Part shown: piece after piece, positions 53,567 to 61,120 of the stretch | Layout of the letters: the number at the start of each line of letters is the position of its first letter | How positions within the stretch are numbered: position 1 is the first letter of the stretch | Source of the DNA: an uncultured Eubacteriales bacterium | Lineage (GTDB): Bacteria > Bacillota > Clostridia > Christensenellales > Aristaeellaceae | Length of the DNA: 61,310 nucleotides | Direction: 5' to 3' | Assembly (NCBI GenBank): GCA_902790015.1 | Contig: CADAQF010000040.1 | Span: 1-61,310, forward strand | Position numbers and translations under genes: made by a program | Notes under the pieces: generated by a model | The model's database searches: none | The model's input: the letters and a program-made list of their open reading frames with translations, nothing else | Told to the model about the DNA's origin: nothing

Positions 53567-54186
53567 CACCTCATCCGACCTGGCAAAAATGCTATTTTTC
53601 ACTTGAGCTGTTGATTCCGCCGGGCCGCCGCCAGGGCCTGCCGGTCCGTTCGGTACTGAAAACTACCCAGGGCCTGCCGGCCCGTTCGTCGGTAAAAACA
53701 GGCCAGTGGCCTGTTTTTCGGGCCCTCCTCACCCACTGGCCTGTTTTCAGCTGATAACCCCCTCTAGTAAATGCTGATCAATTCACTTTTCAGAGAATCG
53801 ACGCTTCATGAAGTACTGCCATTTCAGCACTATTGAGAAGGCTTCCATCTGAATTCCTCCATTATTGCTCCCCCAGCAAATTCTTGAACCATCTGCGGCG
53901 TCATAAGGGGCGATATGCTGCGTCATGAAAGCTTGCCGTACCTACGGATCGCTTACTCAAGGGGAAAGCTGCCGGAAGAACCAACGTTTCGTCATTTCTG
54001 AGATGGATTGCATCCCCGGCAGCAGCTGCGGTCCATCTGCCTTCCCCTTGAGGGGGTGAGCAGCGTCCTGGATGACAGGCCAGTGGCCTGTCATCAGCTG
54101 CGAACGGGCCGGCAGGCCCTGGTGGTGGCCCGGCGGAATCAACAGCTCAAGTGAAAACAAGCATTATCGCCGGGTCGGATGAGGTG
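53567..54186. mobile_element. 620-bp element with long terminal inverted repeats (copy H of the palindromic family)
   Basis: Ends are inverted copies of about 85 bases, roughly 90% alike by eye: CACCTCATCCGACC at 53567-53580 and GGTCGGATGAGGTG at 54173-54186, both running into TTCACTTGAGCTGTTGATTC and CAGGGCCTGCCGGYCCGTTC. Inside are a core stem AAAAACAGGCC/GGCCTGTTTTT (53694-53718), a non-coding centre, and CCCCTTGAGGGGGTGAGCAG. No transposase gene and no clear target duplication. The layout is MITE-like. Confidence 0.75.
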
Positions 54187-54318
54187 GCTTCGTTCTCGGT
54201 CCGTCTCCCCTCCGCGCGGCCCCCGCCTTATGCCCTTTCCATCGTCCTTCACTGCCCGCACGACCCATTCCCGGGGACGGCCGTCCCCATCCTATCCTTA
54301 TTTCCGGAGGTGATCCCT

Positions 54319-55845
54319 ATCCCCACCATCTCCGCCGTCTCCATGGACGGCGCATCCTACGACCTCATGGACTCCGCCGCCCGGGACGGCCTGAACCGGC
54401 TGGCCCAGACCGGCGCCCTCCCCATCCCCCTGGGCGATCTGGAGCCCGGCGGCATCAACGGCCAGGGCGCGGAGCTTCATTCCGCGTCCTCGCTCAAAAA
54501 CTATCTGCGCACAATTTCCTTCCTCCCCGTCGAAGCGGGAGAAGTGACCGTCACCACCGCCGCTTATACCATCTGCATCCTCCGCTTCTACGACGCGGAT
54601 AAAAACGGTCTTCCGGCCGAAAACGCCTCCTTCGGCTCCTCCTCCCAGGACGGCTCCTTTTCCCGCACCGTCCGCATGGCGGACCTCTGCCCCGGCGCCG
54701 TATGGTACCGGGCGGTCCTCGGCGTGGCCGACGCGGACGTGCATCCCCTCTGCGCAGAAAACGTCTCCCTGTCCCGCGGCCGCGCCCTGGCCCTGACCCG
54801 GGAGGTCGAGGCCGGCCTTTCCGCTCTCTCCGGCGATATGGACGCGCGCCTCTCCGACCTGGCCGCCCAGGTGCCCGCCCGCCTGTTCGTCAACACCGCC
54901 GCCCTGCTGTCCCAATACGCCGATTTTGACGCCCTTCCCAAAAACAGCCTGGTCATGTACACCGTGAACACCGCCGGCACGGCCCTGAACGCCCCCGACG
55001 GCTTTACCAGCGGCGCCGTCCTGACCCTGCAGACCGACAACGCCTCCTCCGCCGTCCAGCTGTGCTTCATCCGCTCCTCCAGCCGCGTCGCCTGGCGCTA
55101 CAAATGGAGCGGCTGGAAGCCCTGGAACTATCTGTACAGCCAGTCCGAGCTGGACGCCCTCCTCTCCGCCGCCGCCGCGCAGGCCGCCGCTCCCGCCCCT
55201 GAGTACACCGCCCTGTTCCGCACCGTCTGCTGCATCGGCGACAGCCTGACCCGCGGCTACCAGGCGGAATATCCTTCCGGCCAGCGAAACCGCGACGGCG
55301 GTTACCCCATGTACCTTTCCCGGCTCACCGGGCTCACCGTCTACAACTTCGGCGCATCCGGCGTAAATCCCACCCAGTGGCTGGCCCAGGAGGCCTTCGC
55401 CCAGGCCGATTATTCCGCCATGGACCTGGCCCTCATCTGCCTGGGCCGCAACGAAGGCCTTTCCTCCCAGGAGGATCAGTTAAGCTACCAGCTGATCATC
55501 GACCGCCTGCTTTCAGCCAATCCGGATATGACCGTCTTCCTGCTGTCCCTCCCGCCCAGCGACACTTCGGCGGAAACCAACGCCCGCGTCAACGCCCGCA
55601 TCCGGGCCATCGCCGAAAACAACCCGGGCCGCCGGGTCTTCTATCTGGACATCTATGAAAACACCCTCTGCGCTTCTTCCTCTCTCCGCTCCGACGGCAC
55701 CCACTATTACCCCCTGGGCTACTTCCTCCTCGCGCAGACCGTCAAAAACAACCTGGAAGCCTTCATCGCTTCCCATCCCGAATCCTTCGTCCAGCTGCCC
55801 ACCTCCCGCACCTGGGATAACCTGATCACCAATCCGGTTTCCTGA
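54319..55845 (+). CDS. Phage tail fibre with C-terminal SGNH esterase, apparent AUC start
   Basis: 508 residues counted from ATC at 54319, 8 bases after GGAGG (54306-54310): PTISAVSMDGASYDLMDSAA. The frame is open further up only through the terminal repeat. N-terminal tail-attachment part; a pyocin-knob-like domain at about 190-272 (VQLCFIRSSSRVAWRYKWSG then WKPWNYL); an SGNH/GDSL hydrolase from about 300 with GDSLTRGY (Ser309), FGASGVNP, CLGRNEG where GxND is usual (Arg before Asn and Glu after it), and SDGTHYYPLGY. It probably removes acetyl groups from host surface glycans during adsorption. Confidence 0.75.
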   Translation: MPTISAVSMDGASYDLMDSAARDGLNRLAQTGALPIPLGDLEPGGINGQGAELHSASSLKNYLRTISFLPVEAGEVTVTTAAYTICILRFYDADKNGLPAENASFGSSSQDGSFSRTVRMADLCPGAVWYRAVLGVADADVHPLCAENVSLSRGRALALTREVEAGLSALSGDMDARLSDLAAQVPARLFVNTAALLSQYADFDALPKNSLVMYTVNTAGTALNAPDGFTSGAVLTLQTDNASSAVQLCFIRSSSRVAWRYKWSGWKPWNYLYSQSELDALLSAAAAQAAAPAPEYTALFRTVCCIGDSLTRGYQAEYPSGQRNRDGGYPMYLSRLTGLTVYNFGASGVNPTQWLAQEAFAQADYSAMDLALICLGRNEGLSSQEDQLSYQLIIDRLLSANPDMTVFLLSLPPSDTSAETNARVNARIRAIAENNPGRRVFYLDIYENTLCASSSLRSDGTHYYPLGYFLLAQTVKNNLEAFIASHPESFVQLPTSRTWDNLITNPVS

Positions 55846-55866
55846 TCCGCTCCGGCACTTCAATGA

Positions 55867-55896
55867 TTGACTTCCTGTGCGTTTCATTGGTATACT
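55867..55896 (+). promoter_or_regulatory. Independent promoter inside the phage cluster
   Basis: -35 TTGACT (55867-55872), 18-base spacer, -10 TATACT (55891-55896), serving the gene at 55943. Confidence 0.7.
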
Positions 55897-55942
55897 GGCA
55901 TCACAGCCGCAAATGACCTGACACAGCTAAGGAGAAACGATC

Positions 55943-56446
55943 ATGATCGAATTGAGCAATGAAAGAATCGGGCAGATCCTGAGCGAGGAAACCCCGAAAA
56001 AGCAGGAACTGGCGACCATCCTGCGCGGCATTTACACCCGATATATGCGTCTGTACGAGCGTTATTTTGCCGACACCGATGCGCTGAATGACGAAAAGAT
56101 AGCCGATTTGCGGAACTACCATGAAGAGACCCAAAGCCTGGTGAAACACTATTACCTGGACATTCCGATGGATATCTGCCTGTCCCTCGGCGAGTTCGAG
56201 CAGAAGTACACCGCCCTGCTGCTCGGGGACGGCTGGCGTGAATATCTGTCCGGCCTCTTCCGGGATTTCAGAAAAAAGGCCGGGAACCGGAGCAAAGAAA
56301 AGCTGAAGGCCGAATTTGCGCAGCAGGCGCTGGCGGCTTTCTATGAAGCCATGGATTATGTTTTCCGGGACGGTTTCGGCACAGCCAGCGAGATAGCCGG
56401 CAATACCCTCAAACAGATAACCGGCCTGCTGTTCGGAGAAAAATAA
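55943..56446 (+). CDS. Protein of unknown function with own promoter and terminator (moron-like)
   Basis: 167 residues, mostly helical and charged (ETPKKQELATILRGIYTRYM, FRDFRKKAGNRSKEKLKAEF), no signal peptide or membrane segment, no family recognised. AAGGAG before the ATG; own sigma-A promoter upstream and a terminator downstream. The base composition is less GC-rich than that of the phage genes around it. A self-contained unit among phage structural and lysis genes is the pattern of a moron, a cargo gene expressed from the integrated phage, for example for defence or host fitness; function is not known. Confidence 0.75.
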   Translation: MIELSNERIGQILSEETPKKQELATILRGIYTRYMRLYERYFADTDALNDEKIADLRNYHEETQSLVKHYYLDIPMDICLSLGEFEQKYTALLLGDGWREYLSGLFRDFRKKAGNRSKEKLKAEFAQQALAAFYEAMDYVFRDGFGTASEIAGNTLKQITGLLFGEK

Positions 56447-56557
56447 CGTCCCCCGCAAAAGGACCGCCGCTCCGGCTCCGCCTGTTCCGCTTTCAGGCAG
56501 GGAACGCCTGCAGGCAGACCGCTCAATCCCTTTTATTCCCCCTCACTGTTCCCCCTT

Positions 56558-56582
56558 CGCCGCGTCACGCGGCGTTTTTTGT
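56558..56582 (+). terminator. Intrinsic terminator of the moron-like unit
   Basis: Perfect 7-bp stem CGCCGCG-TCA-CGCGGCG (56558-56574) followed by TTTTTT. The gap 56447-56815 holds nothing else clear; a very basic 78-residue frame on the minus strand lacks a ribosome site. Confidence 0.88.
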
Positions 56583-56815
56583 TGCCGAAAAAGCGCAGCA
56601 GCTCAGCCCCGGCAGCCCGGTTCCTGACCCTGCGCTTCTTTTTTTGGCGGCTGAATATCGCCGCGCCCCGCTTATCCATAGCTTCAGCCGCCGCGCTTTT
56701 GTAAAATCGCCTGCGCTTCGGCTTTTTCTCCCCCTCCTTGCGTCTGACGTTATATCCTGCGCTGCTCATCTGCGCTGTTCACTGCCAAAAAAATATTGAC
56801 CCTTCCGGAGGTTTC

Positions 56816-57586
56816 ATGATCCCATCCGCATCCCTGACTGACTTTTTCCTCTCCGCCCTGCGCTCCGGCTGGGGCTACATCTACGGCCGCTCCGGCCAGA
56901 CCTGGACGGCCGCCGCCCAGCGCGCCGCCTCCCGCCCCCAGACCGTGGCCTGGGGCGCCCGCTGGATTGGCCGCCCCGTGGCGGACTGCTCCGGCCTCTT
57001 CGTCAGCGCCTTCCGCTCCCTGGGCGAAAGCATCTACCACGGCAGCAACACCATCTGGAAAAGCCACTGCGTCCGCCACGGCAAGCTGCAAAACGGCCTG
57101 CGGACGGACGGCCTGCCCCTCCGCCCCGGCGCCGCCGTTTTCCTGACCCGGGACGGCTGCCGCCACCATATCGGCCTTTATACCGGCCTGGACCTGGACG
57201 GCCGCGGCGCCACCTGCGTAGAGGCCCGCGGCACCCGCTTCGGCGTGGTCGCCTCCCCGCTTTCCCGCTTCCACGAAACGGCGGAGCTTTCCGCCGTGGA
57301 CTACGGCGCCCCGATGGACCCCTCCGCCTTCACCTGCCCGACCCTTTCGCGGGGCGACCGCGGCCCCGCCGTCTTCCTGGCCCAGCGCTGCCTGAACCTG
57401 ACCGGCTCCCGCCTGACCGAGGACGGCATCTTCGGCCAGAAGACCCAGTCGGCCGTCCTCCGTTTTCAGCGAGATCACGCCTTGACCCCGGACGGGATCC
57501 TGGGCCCCAAGACCTGGTCCGCCCTCCAAACCCTCATTCCCTCCTTCGACCCCCCATCCGCCCTCGCTCAGATGAATATCCTCTGA
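56816..57586 (+). CDS. Endolysin: NlpC/P60 peptidase plus peptidoglycan-binding domain
   Basis: 256 residues from ATG at 56816 behind CCGGAGG. The NlpC/P60 domain (about 10-160) has catalytic Cys58 in VADCSGLF and His117 or His118 in RHHIGLYTG. The C-terminal PG_binding_1 domain (about 170-245) shows LSRGDRGPAVFLAQRCLNL, DGIFGQKTQSAVLRFQ and DGILGPKTW. It cleaves stem peptides of the wall to release particles; it needs the holin to reach the wall, since it has no signal peptide. Confidence 0.92.
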   Translation: MIPSASLTDFFLSALRSGWGYIYGRSGQTWTAAAQRAASRPQTVAWGARWIGRPVADCSGLFVSAFRSLGESIYHGSNTIWKSHCVRHGKLQNGLRTDGLPLRPGAAVFLTRDGCRHHIGLYTGLDLDGRGATCVEARGTRFGVVASPLSRFHETAELSAVDYGAPMDPSAFTCPTLSRGDRGPAVFLAQRCLNLTGSRLTEDGIFGQKTQSAVLRFQRDHALTPDGILGPKTWSALQTLIPSFDPPSALAQMNIL

Positions 57587-57589
57587 CAG

Positions 57590-57915
57590 CCAGATGCCCG
57601 GCTCTTTGGCGGATGGTCGCCTGACCAACCCCGGGCCCTCCTCACTCCGGAATTGCCTGCCCGTTCGCCCGCCAAAAGGCTTCCTCTTGAAAGAAATCAG
57701 ACTCGTTCGGCCCACCAAAAGGCTTCCCTTGGAAGAGTTCAGACTCGTTCGCCTGCCAAAAGGCTTCCCCTCCGAGGGGGTGAGCAGCGTCTTGGATGAC
57801 AGGCCAGTGGCCTGTCATCAGCTGCGAACGGGCCGGCAGGCCCTGGTGTCTGTCAGGCGCGGAAATTGCATTATATATTATAACACTCCCTTCGCGCCTG
57901 ACTGATGAGGTGTCC
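57590..57915. repeat. Palindromic repeat, copy I, between endolysin and holin
   Basis: Three short direct repeats of CAAAAGGCTTCC with GACTCGTTCG (near 57675, 57717, 57758), then CCGAGGGGGTGAGCAGCG, the stem GACAGGCCAGTGGCCTGTC (57799-57817), GCGAACGGGCCGGCAGGCCC, a long inverted repeat GTCAGGCGCG...CGCGCCTGAC around an AT-rich loop (57857-57902), and GATGAGGTG. Confidence 0.8.
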
Positions 57916-57960
57916 TCCGCCTCTTCACTCCATCCCAACATCATTGAAAGGCTCCCCTTC

Positions 57961-58398
57961 ATGAAAAAGATCCCCGAACTCCTCGCCGCCCTTTCGGGCG
58001 CGCTGCTCTCCTTCCTCTGCGGCCTGCCTCCCGTCCTGTGGGTGCTCCTCGCCGCCATGTCGCTCGACCTGCTCACCGGCCTCCTGGGCGGTCTCCTCGG
58101 CCGTTCCCCCAACACGCAAAAAGGCGGCCTTTCCAGCAAAGCCGCCCTGCGCGGCCTGGGCAAAAAGGCCGTCATACTCCTGGTCGTTCTCCTCGCCGCC
58201 CTGGTGGACCGGGCCGTGGCCCTCTCCGCCGGCGTCTCCTTCGAGGCCGTCAGCGGCGCGGTGTGCCTCTGGTTCATCGCCAGCGAGGGCCTCTCCATCC
58301 TCGAAAACGCCGCAGCCCTCGGCATCCCCGTCCCCGCGATGCTCAAAAACGCCCTCGAGCTGATGAGATCCTCCGATCCCCGCCGCCCCGACGACTGA
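57961..58398 (+). CDS. Phage holin (holin_4/toxin-secretion type)
   Basis: 145 residues from ATG at 57961, after GAAAGG. Hydrophobic segments at about 10-33 (GALLSFLCGLPPVLWVLLAA), 70-90 (AVILLVVLLAALVDRAVAL) and 98-120; conserved D-x-L-T-G near MSLDLLTGLLGG. Makes lethal membrane holes that let the endolysin out. It is the last gene of the cluster; the order endolysin then holin is the reverse of the usual one. Its stop abuts that of the convergent SGNH gene. Confidence 0.9.
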   Translation: MKKIPELLAALSGALLSFLCGLPPVLWVLLAAMSLDLLTGLLGGLLGRSPNTQKGGLSSKAALRGLGKKAVILLVVLLAALVDRAVALSAGVSFEAVSGAVCLWFIASEGLSILENAAALGIPVPAMLKNALELMRSSDPRRPDD

Positions 58399-59076
58399 TC
58401 ACGTCCTCCCCAGCGCCGCCAGCGCCGTCTGCGCTATCAGCCGCTGCCCCCCGGCGCTGGGGTGGATCCCGTCCTCGCACATCAGCTCCGGGAAGTTCCA
58501 CGCCCTAAGAAACGGCGTGTACGCGTCCAGCAGCGCGCTCCCCGTTTCCTTTGCGGCCTCCCGGATCGTCTCCACGTACAGCGCGTGCCACCGCCCGATG
58601 TGCCCCACGTCCCCCAAATAGGCCAGCACCGCCCTTTCGTTCCTTCCCCGGCACACCCACTTAAAATACCTTTCCGGGTACAGCGGCGGCGGCAGCACCA
58701 TCACCGGCGTGAGCCCCTTCTCCCGCGCCCGCCCCGCAAACGCGCGCAGCGTCCTTAAAAACGCCTCCAGCGGCGTTCTTCCGTCGTGAAATTCCCCCGG
58801 CCGGTCGGATACCGCCTGCCAGTCCAGGTCGCAGTCGTTCCCCCCGTACTGGATCACCGCGTATCCGCCCGGCTCGGCCCCTTCCTCCTCAAACGCCTTA
58901 AGCCCTTCAGGCGCCGTCGCGCCCATCCGCGCATGGTTCTCAAGCCATATCCCCTGTTCCCGCAGGGTCTTTTCGCACCTTTCCCCGCTCAGGCAGTACC
59001 GCTTCCTCTCCGGGCTGAACACCACGCCCTTCCCGATCGAATCCCCCCACAGATAAATTCTTTTCCCTTCGTACAT
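58399..59076 (-). CDS. SGNH/GDSL-family hydrolase
   Basis: 225 residues. Block I GDSIGKG with Ser13; block II Gly in the AR-MGAT segment; block III QYGGNDCDLDW; block V EDGIHPSAGGQRL with Asp and His. Cytosolic, no signal peptide. Family members are esterases or lipases of small substrates. RBS AGAGGTTG before the ATG and its own promoter; it faces the holin with no gap, marking the right end of the phage cluster. It is not close in sequence to the SGNH domain of the fibre. Confidence 0.9.
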   Translation of the reverse strand: MYEGKRIYLWGDSIGKGVVFSPERKRYCLSGERCEKTLREQGIWLENHARMGATAPEGLKAFEEEGAEPGGYAVIQYGGNDCDLDWQAVSDRPGEFHDGRTPLEAFLRTLRAFAGRAREKGLTPVMVLPPPLYPERYFKWVCRGRNERAVLAYLGDVGHIGRWHALYVETIREAAKETGSALLDAYTPFLRAWNFPELMCEDGIHPSAGGQRLIAQTALAALGRT

Positions 59077-59111
59077 TGATTCTCAACCTCTTTTATCTAA
59101 AATTCAATTCT

Positions 59112-59140
59112 ATGTTACATCAACTCCTTCTTTCTGTCAA
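59112..59140 (-). promoter_or_regulatory. Sigma-A promoter of the SGNH hydrolase gene
   Basis: On the minus strand: -35 TTGACA (59140-59135), 17-base spacer, -10 TAACAT (59117-59112). Confidence 0.65.
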
Positions 59141-59239
59141 GCAAAATTATCTTGTATTATTCCCCGGTTTATGCTACTATTATCTCGTATTCTCCCCCTG
59201 TTAATGCTGCTATTAATGCAACTATAATTCAGAGCGTAT

Positions 59240-59530
59240 CTGTTCAGTCATTCAGTTCAAGTGACGTATAAAGCTGTCTTTTGTGAAGCGGAATTTCCGA
59301 GTCCGGCGATTCATTCGCCGGATGAGGCCGAAGGCCGAACCTTGGCGAGGAAATGGGAGCGGAACAAAAGATGCGCGGAGGGGATCATCAAGGGGGCACA
59401 CCCTTGATGGAAATCCGCAGCGGCGGCATGTACGTCGCGAGGACGAAATCGCGCAGCGATTTCTACCTTACAGATTTGCCGTCCTGAGTCCCGAAGGGAC
59501 GAAAGGCAAATCTGCAGGGGGGTTCCGTAG
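59240..59530. repeat. Palindromic repeat, copy J (inverted)
   Basis: Reverse complement of modules found in copies A and B: TTTTGTGAAGCGGAATTTCC then TCCGGCGATTCATTCGCCGGA (59302-59322), a CCCTTGATG/CATCAAGGG stem (59384-59412), GCATGTACGTCGCGAGGACG and GAAATCGC-GCGATTTC (59444-59463), then AGATTTGCC/GGCAAATCT and a GGGGGGACGC/TCCCCCCT hairpin. Links the 27-kb and 33-kb copies as one family. Confidence 0.82.
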
Positions 59531-59572
59531 GGGGGACGCAAGTCCCCCCTGCGTCCCCAGAAAGGAGCCCCT

Positions 59573-60010
59573 ATGCCCTCTCCTTCTCTCCCCGCCTGGG
59601 AGGCCCTGCCGGATATCGGCCTGTACATGGACCAGCTGCTGTCCTACACCCAGCGCTATTTCCCCGGCGACCTGACCCCCGGCATGATCAACAGCTACGT
59701 GAAGTCCGGCCTTTTGGACCGCCCCGAAAAGAAAAAATACAGCCGGTCCGCCCTGGCCCGGCTGCTGATGGTCGTCTCGCTCAAGCAGGTCCTCCCGCTG
59801 GACAGTCTGCGTCTCCTCCTTCACCCCGCCTCCGGCGAGTCCGCCGAGGCCCTCTACGCCCGCTTCCTCTCCGCCCGCCAGCGTCTGGATGCCGCCGCCT
59901 CCCGCCACACCTCCCTCACCGCCCTGGACTGCGCCCTGCAGGCCGCCGCCTTCCAGTCCCTGGCCCGTGAGAAGCTGAACCCCGACGCCCCGGCGTCTGA
60001 TCAGGCATAG
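59573..60010 (+). CDS. DUF1836 (MerR-like) regulator
   Basis: 145 residues. Family pattern: LPDIGLYMDQLLSYTQRYFP, LTPGMINSYVKSGLLDRPEK, KKYSRSALARLLMVVSLKQV, a MerR-type helix-turn-helix. Such proteins are common in clostridia and streptococci and are thought to regulate transcription; targets are unknown. AAGGAG before the ATG. The CRISPR array begins 11 bases after its stop, so read-through would enter the array on the strand opposite to the likely crRNA strand. Confidence 0.85.
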   Translation: MPSPSLPAWEALPDIGLYMDQLLSYTQRYFPGDLTPGMINSYVKSGLLDRPEKKKYSRSALARLLMVVSLKQVLPLDSLRLLLHPASGESAEALYARFLSARQRLDAAASRHTSLTALDCALQAAAFQSLAREKLNPDAPASDQA

Positions 60011-60021
60011 CGCGGTGCCTG

Positions 60022-61120
60022 GTTTGAGTACCCTCTAAGATAACACTACACTCAAACGGCTGTGCACGATCATGGGCACGGCCTTAAGTTTGAGTACCCT
60101 CTAAGATAACACTACTCTCAAACGAAGTCGGCGATTATCTCGTCCTTGGTGAAGTTTGAGTACCCTCTAAGATAACACTACACTCAAACGGCGCTCCACG
60201 TTTTGCCCGTCTCGCCGTCGTTTGAGTACCCTCTAAGATAACACTACACTCAAACCATCGTGCTTCTGCTCATGCCGCAAAGCGTGTTTGAGTACCCTCT
60301 AAGATAACACTACACTCAAACCTTCCGGACGACGGCGCGAGCGATGGAGCGGTTTGAGTACCCTCTAAGATAACACTACACTCAAACTCAGCACGGTCGG
60401 CGTTGTGCCGCTGGTGAACGTTTGAGTACCCTCTAAGATAACACTACTCTCAAACCGGGCTGGGGCCGTTCCCGTTTCAATGTGCGTTTGAGTACCCTCT
60501 AAGATAACACTACACTCAAACCTGAAGTGCGCTAACCCCTGTCAGGCCGGAGGCAGCAGCATTCTGACGGGCGTTTGAGTACCCTCTAAGATAACACTAC
60601 TCTCAAACGTGCTGACCAACGATCAGACGATGCGGCAGGTTTGAGTACCCTCTAAGATAACACTACTCTCAAACGTACTGGAAGATCTTCGCGTCCCCGT
60701 CCGTGTTTGAGTACCCTCTAAGATAACACTACTCTCAAACGCGGGCCATTGCGCGAGCGAAGGTGTCCTCGTTTGAGTACCCTCTAAGATAACACTACTC
60801 TCAAACGATGTTAGGCATCTCCGCGTTCCTCATGGGGTTTGAGTACCCTCTAAGATAACACTACTCTCAAACCCATGCTCCGGGACGCTGGCGTTGATAT
60901 GCAGTTTGAGTACCCTCTAAGATAACACTACTCTCAAACTCGACATCATGCCCACCTTGCCTCGGGTTGAGTTTGAGTACCCTCTAAGATAACACTACTC
61001 TCAAACTATAAGCAGACGGGAAACGGGAAAGTAAACGTTTGAGTACCCTCTAAGATAACACTACTCTCAAACGGACGGTGCGACGGAATCTGTAGACCGC
61101 CAGTTTGAGTACCCTCTAAG
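60022..61120 (-). CRISPR. Type II-like CRISPR array: 16 full repeats, 16 spacers, 17th repeat interrupted
   Basis: 36-base repeats beginning GTTTGAGTACCCTCTAAG and ending CTCTCAAAC or CACTCAAAC on the plus strand, from 60022 to 61072, plus 18 bases of a seventeenth (61103-61120). Spacers are 30 bases except two of 31 (60873-60903, 60940-60970), one of 32 (60388-60419) and one of 51 (60522-60572). The minus-strand repeat starts GTTTGAGAG, the usual start of type II crRNA repeats (GTTTnAGAG), so transcription is probably right to left (inference). cas genes and tracrRNA are not in the window. Confidence 0.97.

Noticed and set aside
56533..56769. Basic 78-residue minus-strand frame
   Set aside because: No ribosome site; lies over the terminator of the moron-like unit.
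44360..59572. Phage attachment sites (attL/attR)
   Set aside because: I saw no convincing direct repeat flanking the cluster and no integrase; the dispersed palindromic repeats should not be mistaken for att sites.
60022..61120. Self-targeting spacers against this phage cluster
   Set aside because: By eye no spacer matches the cluster; a full two-strand alignment would be needed to be sure.
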